Assembly (NCBI GenBank): GCA_004011035.1
Contig: CP025734.1
Coordinates: 1,510,001-1,574,000, forward strand
DNA length: 64,000 nucleotides
Direction: 5' to 3'
Source: Bdellovibrio sp. qaytius
GTDB taxonomy: Bacteria > Bdellovibrionota > Bdellovibrionia > Bdellovibrionales > Bdellovibrionaceae
Shown: positions 26,901 to 33,765 of the stretch, piece after piece
Layout: each line of letters opens with the position of its first letter
Numbering within the stretch: position 1 is the first letter of the stretch
Program-made: the position numbers and the translations under genes
Notes under the pieces: model-generated
What the model was told of the DNA's origin: nothing
Databases searched by the model: none
The model's input: the letters and a program-made list of their open reading frames with translations, nothing else

Positions 26901-29170
26901 GTAGAAATAACGCGGCCGTTGGTTCATCGGCATTAGCAGCTAATATGAGTGGTGTAGATAATGCGGCCATGGGATTCATTACAATGTACTCTAATAAATC
27001 TGGTACAGGAAATGCGGCTTTTGGATCATATGCATTACAAGATAATGTCACTGGTAATGAAAACACGGCAGTTGGTCTTGGAGCCTTAAAATCAAGTGTT
27101 ACTAAATACGGAAATACAGCTGTTGGTTATCGTTCACAGTACAATGCAAACAGTGCTTCGGCTGCGGTGGTATCAACTTACAATACAGCAGTAGGTGCTT
27201 ATTCACTTGAAGGTAGTGCGACATCAGCAAATAACACAGGTACGAAAAATACAGCGATTGGTTACCAAGCGTTGAATGGAGTAACATCTGGTTCAAGCAA
27301 TACAGCGATTGGTTATTTAGCAGGTTCTTTAATTACAAGCGGAACAAATAACGTGATCATCGGTTCTGATACAGGTTCATCGATTGCAACTTCATCGAAT
27401 AATATTTTGATTGCTGATGGTGCCGGTAATCGTCGTATGACGATCAACAGTTCTGGTAATGTTGGTATCGGTGCGAGTGCTCCGGCAACTACATTAGATG
27501 TTTACGGTCCAGCAACTGATACTGAGGTAACGATCAGAACATATAATACGGCTTATAATCCGACATTAACTTACTCAAACGGTACTTACTCGATGAAGAA
27601 TTTTTTAAATGCATCGGGCGATTACAGAATCACTACTGGTGGATACAGTAATCTTTATGCAGTTGACCAAACTGGGAATCACACATTTTTCGGTTCGGGT
27701 GGTACGGCGGCGATGTCTGTTACATCAGCAGGGGCTGTTGGTATCGGTACAACAACTCCGGCGTATAAGTTTTCTCTTTATTCGAGTTCAGGAAATAGTA
27801 TTCAAAACATCGAAACTGCGAATACGGGAAGTGCTGCTCTTACAAGATATTTCGCCAAAGAAACTGGTGGCGTATCAAGAACATATTCTGTCGGTATGAA
27901 CGTATCTAATAGTTCGGCTGGCTACGAAGTTTATGATGCGACATCTGGTACATCAAGACTCATGATTGATAAAAATGGTTTGATTGGTATTAATACGGCA
28001 TCTCCTTCATTCCAATTTGATCTGCAAACATCAGGTTCAGTGACGGCCCGTTACCTTCACGCATCAAACAATCAGTATGATAGTGCAACGCACTTACTTG
28101 CCAGAGCGCGCGGTACGTTAACTTCACTATCTGCAGTACAGCATGGCGATACGATCGGCGGTCTATATTTCCGCGCACATAATGGTGTTGATATCGGTAC
28201 GACAAATGCGACGATTGAAGTCAGTGCCTATGGAATTCAATCAGCATCGAATCGTGCGAACTATATGATTTTTGAAACAACGCAAGCCAGCCAAACAGCA
28301 AAAGCTGAACGTATGCGTATTTCTGAAAACGGAAATTTAGGTATCGGAACTACAAATCCATATGCACTTTTATCTGTGGGTCCGAATTCTTCAACTTCAA
28401 GTGCTTACTTAGCTTACGTTGGAAGTTATTTATCAACGGGTGGACAAGCACAATGGGCTGGTAACTGGGCGAGCAGCGGTTATTGGGGTATCGGTCCTGC
28501 GACAAATGCAGCTGATAGTTCAGTTCGTATTGGAAATATGGCGGCATCGGGTGCATGGGCTGGTACACAAAATGTGAATTTACTAGTTGGTGGAAGAATC
28601 GGTGTCGGAGGATCTTTAGCAACCTCTTACACACTAGAAGTATCGGGTTCGGTTTATATCGCATCAGGTTCAGCATTACGTATCGGAACGAACGCGATTT
28701 GTACAACAGCAGGTTGTACGGCTGTATCTGATAAACGTTTAAAAGAAAATATTCAACCGCTAGATTTTAGCTTAGAAAAATTGTTATCGTTAAATGGTGT
28801 TCAATACGACTTTAAAGATAAAGCTACATATGGTGATAAACATCAAATCGGTTTTATCGCGCAGGATTTAGAAAAAGTTTATCCTGAAGTAGTTTATACA
28901 GATAAAGATTCAGGTATTAAAACGGTTTCTTATCAACATTTAATTGCTCCGATGGTTGAAGCTTTAAAAGTGATCTACGCGAAAGTGAATAAACTGTTTG
29001 AACAAACAGATAAAAATACACGTGCGATTGCTTCGCTTGAAGAAAAAGATTCAGCGAAAGATCAACAGATCAAAGCTCTAACACTTGAAAACGAGCGCAA
29101 AGATAAAGAGCTTCGCGAAATGAAAGAGCGTCTTGATCGCATTGAAAAAGCTTTATTAAAAACTAAATAA
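17978..29170 (+). CDS. Giant tail-fibre-like surface protein with S74 chaperone domain
   Basis: This 3730-residue exported protein probably forms a trimeric fibre on the cell surface. The GTG start is followed by a signal peptide (residues 1-26, ending SNAYA). Residues 28-165 form the N-terminal module seen in Bdellovibrio-type fibre proteins (FTTYQAKIIQPDGQPLE, VMQFHDGTGWQTL, SVPYAMYA-like). A long shaft follows, made of phage-fibre repeats: ALGYTPAN/VLGYVPA units, GNVGIGTTxP...LDVSGG units and VHTLNIPYA units. YadA-head-like GGxxNTAxG blocks occur near residues 2415-2580 and 2940-3130. The end is a peptidase S74 intramolecular chaperone (SDKRLKENI with the cleavage Ser at 3584, then GFIAQDLEKVYPEVV, then a trimerising coiled coil). 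Such domains cleave themselves after trimer folding. The target surface is unknown. Confidence 0.9.
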   Translation: MKYVVGNIFKIISIFFVVLATSNAYAGPGFTTYQAKIIQPDGQPLEAPVVNFKFTILNPAGTCILYSEIYSSINMTSSKGLISFPLGSGIKTYPASATTFAEVFSNASGPLSCSAGGPATYTPSSDHTRKIVMQFHDGTGWQTLPAMSINAVPYAMYATEAQKITGLPTCNTGEALSYNGVNFTCETISGGGGSVTSSTVTTALGYTPANSATVTSLVSSVASDGINISAVSSTVYSVSSTVTSLSNTVAASFAAITSSQWTTSGTSILYNVGNVGIGVTTPVTALDVSGGIRIGTENSVCVSGLAGTLRYNSGVVEYCDGSTWSAFGVSGAGLLAINGLTSGSQTFAFGSAGTSPNVSSTGTVHTFNFPFASVGTTTAGIISNSDYTTFMNKITSSAVSIAQVLGYVPADAVSVTTLSSNIGAVSSAVAALSSTVDAVSASVNSAGADLAAVSATANTALNTANGVSSSVNALSSTVNSVSASVNTANGNIAAVSSSVSSLANSTAASFAAMTASNISSINGSASSTQTFANGITGTQPAYVTANGVHTLNIPFAASSSVTAGLLSNTDYVTFVNYGSSITTLAANLNSVSAVANTAQTNVAAVSSAVSSLATSTAASFAAMSASNISSINGSASSTQTFANGTTGTQPAYVTANGIHTLNIPYASVGTTTSGLISNSDYTTFMNKITSSAVSISQVLGYVPADAVSVTTLSSNVAAVSAALTSFSNTTAASFAAISGVGISTLNGVTSATQSFSAGSAGTAFNISSVNGVHSFNIPFAASSSVTGGLLSNTDYVSFVNNGTSITTLAANINSVSASVSSLATSTAASFAAMTASNISSINGSASSTQTFANGTTGTQPAYVTANGVHTLNIPYASVGTTTAGLISNSDFTTFMSKITSSAVSIAQVLGYVPADAVSVTTLSSNLSTVSTTVAAVSASVNSLANSTAASFAAMTASNISSINGSASSTQTFANGTIGTQPAYVTANGVHTLNIPYASVGTTTAGLISNSDFTTFANKITSSAASIAQVLGYVPAASGVVSSQWNTSGTTINYGAGNVGIGTTSPSSLLHVSGGANVNPSLTYGSAATTIINGGFQDIAFGSASASSPWSAWLQVRSSANIANPLALNPLGGNVGVGTSTPITKLDVSGGLRISMESATCAASYAGTLRYNSGNVEYCNGTSWSAFGVAGSGITSFNSSTSGAQTLASSLTGSAPAFVTANGVHTLNIPYASAAATVTAGLLSNTDYTTFMGKITSSAASIAQVLGYVPASATSLGNYLAKANDLSDLASSATARTNLGLGSFATASSLDLGSASATGILAEARLASQAAVTSGTQYTKVTVDGKGRVTSGAQLALSDVTTALGYTPASASASSQWITSATNIYYSTGAVGIGTSAPITPFHVQKDAPNGLIGYFQGVGSGGTIVGTNPNFPTSGGTVQGLDSTGAVGTLALNPFGGVVALGTTLPQGKFNIDAVTNTGTSDVLEAYTYSSSSIWGLRLSQRNNGGVISYDWKTRNASSTDILAMTMAASGLVGIGTSTPVTKLDVSGAIRISMDSATCAASYAGALRYNSGNVEMCNGTTWAAFGVAGSGITSFNGSTSGTQTFASATTGTGFSLSSLNGVHTLSIPYASGSGVTGGLLSNTDYASFTAKITSSAASIAQVLGYVPSASGSVSVTSASIATALGYTPGNAASVTTLISDVAAVSAAVNTVSSTVATKITSSAASIAQTLGYVPAASGSSVSSQWVTSGSAIHYVSGNVAIGVSNPTNKLEVSGNIKSLGTSSYIEMQDTDTLYTANPQSALVFRDSGNSQYSFIGPTGGSMQLNSWLPISLDVAGGNTDLYITATGNVGIGLTTPVTKFEVSGGLRISMESATCATSYAGTIRYNAGNVEYCNGTSWSAFGVAGAGISNFNGSTSGAQTLANSLTGSAPTYVTANGIHTLNIPYASAAATVTAGLISNSDYSTFMGKITSSAASIAQVLGYTPANSATVTTAQADILAVSAVANSVSSTVATKITSSAASIAAVLGYVPAASGVISSQWNTSGTTINYLAGSVGIGTSNPVQRVDILSQYSNLPGTSGSSADGAFRVQNGNTALDSGVYLGWGGWLQARNPTNYATTMSLYLNPVGGDVGVGSTTPSQSIGSTNTANGILGVSGDNSASSSSFGIFSLSSNYTSPGAGTPLGEIRFGSSTQNGGSSTRDAVIVKSVLEGSGGGSGYGAYLSIATKADNVSAPVERMRVNKDGYVGIGVTAPTAALHLASGTSSIASFKLTSGTLLASPASGAIEFDGADFYFTDGANSRRSLTSVGTAGLTSAGITSALGYTPASGGAAVLGNFVESVNSAAPNATIKVAQLLVSGSTTHMDLALSPKGQGAILAQVPDNTATGGNKRGSYSVDLQMGRSTSAQVASGLYSAIVGGNGNTADGNYSAVVGGFSNTAHGNYAFVGGGIGNTASGTAAAVLGGQSSSVSGSNSTVAGGYITNVTADFGFIGAGHTNYVMANYGVVGGGRFNSVSATATYGAVVGGASNTAAGAYSFVGGGTLALASGTYSVVPGGYNNTATGANSFAMGEYATADSYDQFTIGRYNLPRGGESSGTWVATDPLFVVGNGSGSGASRATAFTILKNGSTGVGVTTPTAGLHLLAGTSTMASFKLTSGTLLTTPQSGTIEYDGNSFYGTNGAGTRSALASQWTTSGTSIYYSTGKVGIGTSNPAYGFFFQDTASATKKLWMSDSANDMLNIESDEAGYTGITFKNTDSGTRKWGMGALGANSFQGPAKGFVITDNTSNWTRFVIDTSGNVGIGLLAPSARLHLVSGTTTSAPMKFTSGTLLTTPQSGTIEYDGFSFYVTNGAGTRSKLVSGTMTSSQWTTSSTALIFNSGNVGLGVSAPSYKLEIGGTNLSDRKIGINGQQVVYLPDQSVSVFAASLFYGNGGASLTHTTGAEGMSNTGIGINALLSITTGEENTGVGADALSANTNGRNNAAVGSSALAANMSGVDNAAMGFITMYSNKSGTGNAAFGSYALQDNVTGNENTAVGLGALKSSVTKYGNTAVGYRSQYNANSASAAVVSTYNTAVGAYSLEGSATSANNTGTKNTAIGYQALNGVTSGSSNTAIGYLAGSLITSGTNNVIIGSDTGSSIATSSNNILIADGAGNRRMTINSSGNVGIGASAPATTLDVYGPATDTEVTIRTYNTAYNPTLTYSNGTYSMKNFLNASGDYRITTGGYSNLYAVDQTGNHTFFGSGGTAAMSVTSAGAVGIGTTTPAYKFSLYSSSGNSIQNIETANTGSAALTRYFAKETGGVSRTYSVGMNVSNSSAGYEVYDATSGTSRLMIDKNGLIGINTASPSFQFDLQTSGSVTARYLHASNNQYDSATHLLARARGTLTSLSAVQHGDTIGGLYFRAHNGVDIGTTNATIEVSAYGIQSASNRANYMIFETTQASQTAKAERMRISENGNLGIGTTNPYALLSVGPNSSTSSAYLAYVGSYLSTGGQAQWAGNWASSGYWGIGPATNAADSSVRIGNMAASGAWAGTQNVNLLVGGRIGVGGSLATSYTLEVSGSVYIASGSALRIGTNAICTTAGCTAVSDKRLKENIQPLDFSLEKLLSLNGVQYDFKDKATYGDKHQIGFIAQDLEKVYPEVVYTDKDSGIKTVSYQHLIAPMVEALKVIYAKVNKLFEQTDKNTRAIASLEEKDSAKDQQIKALTLENERKDKELREMKERLDRIEKALLKTK
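19500..21080 (+). repeat. Tandem coding repeats in the fibre shaft
   Basis: Long near-identical DNA blocks recur here. The block encoding NISSINGSASSTQTFANG and the following VHTLNIPYA occurs four times (near 19520, 19850, 20480 and 20840). The block encoding KITSSAVSIAQVLGYVPADA recurs near 19150, 20040 and 20665, with relatives up to about 24060. Many differences are synonymous, so the protein repeat is conserved while the DNA drifts. Confidence 0.85.
25210..25720 (+). repeat. YadA-head-like GG-x-NTA-x-G repeats (first block)
   Basis: About eleven degenerate 14-16-residue units of the type VVGGFSNTAHGNYAF lie at residues 2412-2580 of the fibre protein. They match the left-handed beta-roll repeats of trimeric autotransporter heads, which form collagen-binding or cell-binding surfaces. 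Confidence 0.75.
26800..27370 (+). repeat. NTAVG-type beta-roll repeats (second block)
   Basis: A second head-like block at residues 2940-3131 consists of units such as ENTAVGLGALKSSV, GNTAVGYRSQYN and NTAIGYQALNG. They are followed directly by NNVIIGSDTG, a common cap before a further GNVGIG unit. The spacing is larger than in the first block, so it is a different repeat class. Confidence 0.75.
28715..29167 (+). other. Peptidase S74 chaperone domain and C-terminal coiled coil
   Basis: The domain covers residues 3580-3730 of the fibre protein. It starts at VSDKRLKENIQPL, contains GFIAQDLEKVYPEV and SYQHLIAPMVEALKV, and ends in a charged heptad-rich helix. In phage endosialidases this domain folds as a trimer and cuts before the Asp of the SD motif, releasing itself from the fibre. 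Confidence 0.85.
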
Positions 29171-29178
29171 CCTGCTGT

Positions 29179-29445
29179 CTACGTCGAAATTCTTTTTTTC
29201 GCAAACATCGAGTAAGCGGCTAGTACGATAATTGCGCCGACGACGGCTCCAAAAAAACCTGCGGTTTCATTCGGTCCGTAGATGCCAAAAGCTTGGCCTA
29301 AGTATGAACCCACAAATGCGCCAAGAATCCCTAAAATAGTTGTCATTAGTAAACCAGCTTTGTCATCACCTGGCTTAACAAATCGCGCTACAAGGCCTAC
29401 GATAAAGCCAATGATCAGCGTAGCAATAATTCCCCTGTTACCCAT
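29179..29445 (-). CDS. GlsB/YeaQ/YmgE-family small membrane protein
   Basis: This 88-residue inner-membrane protein has three hydrophobic helices. The family pattern is clear: IIATLIIGFIVGLVARFV, GLLMTTILGILGAFVGSYLGQ, and FFGAVVGAIIVLAAY. Members are often annotated as transglycosylase-associated and many are induced by envelope or general stress, but no enzymatic activity is established. An AGGAG site precedes the start. It converges on the fibre gene with only 8 bases between the stops, and no terminator is visible. Confidence 0.85.
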   Translation of the reverse strand: MGNRGIIATLIIGFIVGLVARFVKPGDDKAGLLMTTILGILGAFVGSYLGQAFGIYGPNETAGFFGAVVGAIIVLAAYSMFAKKRIST

Positions 29446-29536
29446 GATATTCTCCTTGTGAAAAAGTTAATTCTATTAAGCTTAATATTAACTGCAATCT
29501 ATTGACCGGGGCAGTCTGGGCCATTTAAGGTAAATC

Positions 29537-30382
29537 ATGTTTAATTTAGAAGTTTTTCAATTGCAAACGGCGCAAGAGTTTTTAAATGTTTGTTCAGATA
29601 TTCTTTATCAAAAAGAAGCTGAATACAGTTTGATGCTGGGGTTGTCTGAAATCAGTGCCAAGTTAAATAAAAATGCCGGTCTGTTTTACATCGTAAAAAC
29701 TGATTCGCAAATTTCTGGAATCGCTTTAGCGACGAGTAAAAATATTATTATTTCTGATATGACAAATGAATCAGTCCTTGCGTTGGCTGATCAACTTTAT
29801 TTCGACAAAGTTAATTTTCCAGGAGTCGTTGGACCTGTATCAGTTGCAGCGCTGTTTGCAAAAACTTGGGCTGGTTTGACTGAAAATAAAACGCACATTG
29901 CGATGTCACAAAAAATTTATAAATTAGATAAAGTGATTTTACCAAGACCAGTAGACGGTCAATTAATTGTGGCTAATTTAACTCATCAAGATTTAATCAC
30001 TCAATGGGTCTTTGAATTCAGTTTAGAGTCTCTGCCACATGAAGCAAATTCAATTGATGTGGCTCGTGAGTTTGCAGTTAATAAAATTGCTAAAGGCGAA
30101 GTATTTATTTGGCTTGATGGTTTTGGAATTCCTGTATCGATGGATGCCACATCGCGCCCTACAAAAAATGGTGTTACCGTTAATGCGGTTTATACTCCTA
30201 AAACTTATCGCAAAAAGGGTTATGCGTCGGCACTCGTGGCTAGCACAAGTCAATTGATGCTTAATAGCGGAAAAAAGTTTTGTGTTCTTTACACTGATTT
30301 AGCTAACCCTACATCGAATAAAATCTATCAAGATATCGGCTATAACGAAATTGCGACTTCGGTAAATTATATTTTTACTTAA
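29537..30382 (+). CDS. GNAT-family acetyltransferase
   Basis: This 281-residue protein has a C-terminal GNAT domain (about 150-281). The acetyl-CoA binding segment is VNAVYTPKTYRKKGYASALVASTSQLML, where the (R/Q)xxGxG/A loop reads RKKGYA. It is followed by FCVLYTDLANPTSNKIYQDIGY, the usual end of the fold. The first 150 residues resemble the N-terminal lobe of two-lobed GNATs in which catalytic residues have been lost. The acceptor substrate is unknown. A second GNAT gene lies 0.8 kb downstream in the same orientation. Confidence 0.82.
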   Translation: MFNLEVFQLQTAQEFLNVCSDILYQKEAEYSLMLGLSEISAKLNKNAGLFYIVKTDSQISGIALATSKNIIISDMTNESVLALADQLYFDKVNFPGVVGPVSVAALFAKTWAGLTENKTHIAMSQKIYKLDKVILPRPVDGQLIVANLTHQDLITQWVFEFSLESLPHEANSIDVAREFAVNKIAKGEVFIWLDGFGIPVSMDATSRPTKNGVTVNAVYTPKTYRKKGYASALVASTSQLMLNSGKKFCVLYTDLANPTSNKIYQDIGYNEIATSVNYIFT

Positions 30383-30429
30383 TTCTGATAGGGCTAGCCA
30401 GATTCGGTAAACAATGTTACTTAAAAAGC

Positions 30430-31167
30430 ATGATGATCAAGGCTTTGTTTTCATTTTTAGTTATTTTTTCTTTTGCTTATGAAGTTTCAGCAGAAGAAGC
30501 AAAAACAACAACTCAAGAAAAAGTTGAAGCCGTAAAAGATGCAGTCAAAGATACAGTTCATGAAGCACAAAAAGCTTTAAGTCATTCACGCCAAATCAGA
30601 CAAACTTCAAAATATTTCGGCACACTTAACTTTGCACCGGTTGATTTAATTTTACCAAGCAAATTTGGTTTAACGGCAGGCTATGTAGAAACCCCAGATC
30701 AAACTTGGGAATTTGAATACTTAAAAAGCAGTGTGTCTGTTCCTTTTGTTGTTGATGACTTAGGTTCAATGACTGATGAACGTTTTTCTATAATTAAGCG
30801 CGATTATTTTGGAACTGAAACATTTAATTTAAATTACGGTTTAAGTTATTATAGATTTAAGGTTCATGTTGGTAATAAGTATTTAGCTTCTGTATCAAGT
30901 AACGCGCCTGATGTTGATTTAATGCAGATTGATTCGTTAGGCTTTAACGTGGGTATTGGCAATCGTTGGATTTTTTCAAATCGTTGGATTGTAGGTATGG
31001 ACTGGGCTTCATGGTCACAGCCCGTGGTTACAACGAGATACAATGATAAATATGCTGACTTAACTAATAATCCAGATGATAAAGACAAAGCCAAAAAGTT
31101 TTTAAAGCTGATCTCATGGGTTCCGCGTATTACACTTTTAAAATTACAAATAGGATATAGTTTCTAA
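30430..31167 (+). CDS. Exported outer-membrane-type protein, function unknown
   Basis: This 245-residue protein starts at ATG 30430 or the adjacent ATG 30433. The signal peptide ends near YEVSAEE. Residues 25-60 are a charged amphipathic helix (QEKVEAVKDAVKDTVHEAQKA) that recalls LEA-like or coiled segments. From residue 65 the sequence becomes beta-rich with alternating aromatic and polar positions and ends in KLQIGYSF, a C-terminal Phe typical of BAM-assembled barrels. Its stop overlaps the start of the next gene (TAATG), so translation is coupled to the following GNAT gene. Confidence 0.7.
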   Translation: MMIKALFSFLVIFSFAYEVSAEEAKTTTQEKVEAVKDAVKDTVHEAQKALSHSRQIRQTSKYFGTLNFAPVDLILPSKFGLTAGYVETPDQTWEFEYLKSSVSVPFVVDDLGSMTDERFSIIKRDYFGTETFNLNYGLSYYRFKVHVGNKYLASVSSNAPDVDLMQIDSLGFNVGIGNRWIFSNRWIVGMDWASWSQPVVTTRYNDKYADLTNNPDDKDKAKKFLKLISWVPRITLLKLQIGYSF

Positions 31168-31697
31168 TGATGTTTAATATTAATCACAATAATCAACCTT
31201 ACATGTTTCGCTTAGCCACGGATAAGGATGTTTCTCAAATCACGATTTTAGTTAACGAAGCCTACAAAGAACTTGCTGATATGGGATTGAATTATACAGC
31301 TTCATACCAAGATGATGAAAAGACTCGCTCGCGTTTGGCTGAAGGCCGTGCCTTTGTGTTACTTTCAGGAACTGAAATCGTTGGAACTATTTTATTTTCT
31401 GAGAAAAACTTTTTCACAGAAAAAAAATCAGCTTACATTAATCAATTCGCAGTACACCCTAAACTTAAGCGTCAAGGTCTTGGTTCAATCATGTTAGATT
31501 TTTGCGAACAATTGGCCAATGATGAAAAATTCGAAGCCATTCAGCTTGATACAGCAAAACCTGCAAAACATTTAGCACAATGGTATGTCAGTCGTGGTTA
31601 TAAAATTGTCGGTGAAAAACACTGGGAAGGCAAAACCTACAACTCTCAAATTTTTGAAAAAACTTTGAAAGCCGCGTTCTCTAAGAAAAAAAGATAA
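31167..31697 (+). CDS. GNAT-family acetyltransferase
   Basis: This 176-residue single-domain acetyltransferase shows the full GNAT order: N-terminal strand MFRLATDKDVSQITILVNEAY, beta strands VGTILFSE, the acetyl-CoA loop INQFAVHPKLKRQGLGSIMLDF with RQGLGS, and the final strand with AQWYVSRGYKIVGEKHW. It may modify a small molecule or the N-terminus of a protein. The start overlaps the stop of the outer-membrane-type gene, and its stop touches the 3' end of the VanY-CapA gene on the other strand. Confidence 0.88.
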   Translation: MMFNINHNNQPYMFRLATDKDVSQITILVNEAYKELADMGLNYTASYQDDEKTRSRLAEGRAFVLLSGTEIVGTILFSEKNFFTEKKSAYINQFAVHPKLKRQGLGSIMLDFCEQLANDEKFEAIQLDTAKPAKHLAQWYVSRGYKIVGEKHWEGKTYNSQIFEKTLKAAFSKKKR

Positions 31698-33764
31698 TTA
31701 TTGTCCAGGGCAAAGTGCTAAGGCCTTTGCGCCTTTTTCTACACCCGGAACACAATAAACAGCTGTTCCGTCATTTAAAGATTTATACTGAATACCTTCA
31801 TCGCCTAATGATTTTTTGCTAGCGGCATTTAAATAATCAACATAACGATTTGCCGTTGGAGCATCCCAAAAAGTCGGGCTGATGTGGCTGTTCTTAGTCG
31901 GAATCATTTGTGAAGCTGCAAGTTCAAGTTTGCCGTTAACAAATGAGTAATAATTTTTAACAAACAAACCAAAACGATTCCATAACGGAAATTCATTCGT
32001 AGAATAGTTTTTACCACCTAAGAATAATAAATTACCCAATGAATAAGCCGCGAAAGATTTTTTATTATAGCTTAACGGGCGCACATTATGCGTGTGGTGA
32101 CCAATCACTAAATCAATACCGTAACTTTTAATTAAAGCAATTTTAGCTTCGATATTGCGATTTTCTGAACGCTGGCGTTGAACACCATCTTTTGTTTCAG
32201 CTGTGTCGTTATCAGGAGTAGAACCATTTTTAGTATAAACTGATAATTCCATACCTTCATGAATAGAAACAATACGTAAATCAGCCGGTGTATTTTTTAA
32301 ATTTTCTAAAACGATTTTTAAATCACCATACTCAGGGCAAGGAACCATCGCTTTTTCAATGTTACCGTTACTGCACATACGCACAGATAACATTCCATTC
32401 GTGGCCGTCGTAGGTCTCCATTTTTTTTCCCAGTCAGGGCGATCATCGCCTTTCATACCAATCGCAACGAATGCGATTTTTAAACCGTTTACTTCCATAA
32501 CTTGGGGCTGCGCTGTTTCTTCTAAAGTGCCAACGCCTGATAAATAAAGCGGGTGAGTCGCAGTCGCTTTGATACGTTTAAGATTAGTGACTGTTTCATC
32601 GATTCCTTTTTGGTCATAATCATAAGAATGATTATTCGCCGACGAAATCATATTAAAACCAACTTGATTTACTAAATACTCAACACCATTGGGGTGGCTT
32701 TTTTGCGGCCATTTTTTACCATCGATAGCGGGCATTGTGGCGTTTGTCTGTTCAGAGATAACACTTTCTAAATTCATAAAATTTAAATCATTACCAGCTG
32801 TCATTTTTTTCAAGCCTGGAGTCATTTGTTCCCAAGTGGCAAATGAATTGTATGATGATCCTGTGGCTTCAAGTTTATCTGTACCTGGACGTGAAAGACT
32901 AATGTCGCCGCCCATACCGATCACGATTTCTTGCGTCACTGATTGCGGAACGCGTTTTGATAAATAAGTTTCTGGGTTTTGTAATTGATCAATAGTTAAA
33001 AGCCCTTTTTTATATTTCGCGTATTCTAACACTGATAATCTACGACCGATGTCTTGAGAAATTTTATAAATTTCAGTCGCTGATTCAACACCAACGTATC
33101 TCCAGTGCCATGGCTCAAAATTATACTGAGTGATGGGATTCGTTTCTACTTTAAGATCTTTTGAATAGCGCGGGTAGCTCATCGCCATACCAAAGTTATG
33201 CGCATTGTTTAAAAGCCATTCGTACTCTTTACATTTGTTCAAAGGACAGCGCTCTTTAATATCAGGGTATGATAGGGTGGGGCCTAAGCTTGGATAAACT
33301 AAATCAAACGTCGCCCCTAATTGGTGTTCACTGCGACCAGGAATTGCGCTAATGCTTTGAACGTAAAGTGCAAGTTGTTCTTCAGTTTTAAATTGGTCTT
33401 TAAATTTAGGAAATTTGCTCGCGTAAGTTGAACACTGTTGGTCAAAACTTCTGTAACCAGAATAAATTTTAATTGTAACATCAGATGCTTTTGCAGCCGT
33501 TGTCATCGCCGTAAAGGCATTCAGCACTTCTTTGCGAAGCTGTTCAGTTGAGCCTGATTTGTTCCAAGTTAAATCTTTAGGTACTGAAACTAAATCATTG
33601 GGAGCATATGAGCGTTTTAACTTATGACCATCTTCTTTACTGACTAAAGTTAAATAATCAGAACCGTCTTGTTGACCGTCATCGGTACAGTACTTCGAGG
33701 CTGCTAAGGCCGACGTCGAAGTTACACTTACGATTAATCCTAAAGTTAAAACTAAATGCTTCAT
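31698..33764 (-). CDS. VanY D,D-carboxypeptidase fused to a CapA-type metallophosphatase domain
   Basis: This 688-residue exported protein joins two enzyme domains. A signal peptide (1-22, ending SALAA) leads into an M15B peptidase domain at about 60-250. The zinc motifs are SEHQLGATFD and EPWHWRYVG, and the arginine-bearing GYRSFDQQ matches VanY/DacY enzymes that trim D-Ala from peptidoglycan. At about 280-635 lies a CapA/PgsA-type domain with the calcineurin-like metal sites GMGGDISL, MNLESVIS, SANNHSYDYDQKG, SIHEGMEL, and GHHTHNVRPLSYNKKS with YSLGNLLF. CapA proteins take part in poly-gamma-glutamate or related envelope polymer export. The fusion is unusual. The start is one base beyond the CotH-like stop, so the two genes form an operon. 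Confidence 0.85.
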   Translation of the reverse strand: MKHLVLTLGLIVSVTSTSALAASKYCTDDGQQDGSDYLTLVSKEDGHKLKRSYAPNDLVSVPKDLTWNKSGSTEQLRKEVLNAFTAMTTAAKASDVTIKIYSGYRSFDQQCSTYASKFPKFKDQFKTEEQLALYVQSISAIPGRSEHQLGATFDLVYPSLGPTLSYPDIKERCPLNKCKEYEWLLNNAHNFGMAMSYPRYSKDLKVETNPITQYNFEPWHWRYVGVESATEIYKISQDIGRRLSVLEYAKYKKGLLTIDQLQNPETYLSKRVPQSVTQEIVIGMGGDISLSRPGTDKLEATGSSYNSFATWEQMTPGLKKMTAGNDLNFMNLESVISEQTNATMPAIDGKKWPQKSHPNGVEYLVNQVGFNMISSANNHSYDYDQKGIDETVTNLKRIKATATHPLYLSGVGTLEETAQPQVMEVNGLKIAFVAIGMKGDDRPDWEKKWRPTTATNGMLSVRMCSNGNIEKAMVPCPEYGDLKIVLENLKNTPADLRIVSIHEGMELSVYTKNGSTPDNDTAETKDGVQRQRSENRNIEAKIALIKSYGIDLVIGHHTHNVRPLSYNKKSFAAYSLGNLLFLGGKNYSTNEFPLWNRFGLFVKNYYSFVNGKLELAASQMIPTKNSHISPTFWDAPTANRYVDYLNAASKKSLGDEGIQYKSLNDGTAVYCVPGVEKGAKALALCPGQ

Positions 33765-33765
33765 A

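Noticed and set aside
26068-27066. Minus-strand open frames of 137 and 104 codons opposite the fibre gene
   Set aside because: They are reverse-strand echoes of the Ala/Ser/Thr/Gly-rich repeat code, with no ribosome sites.
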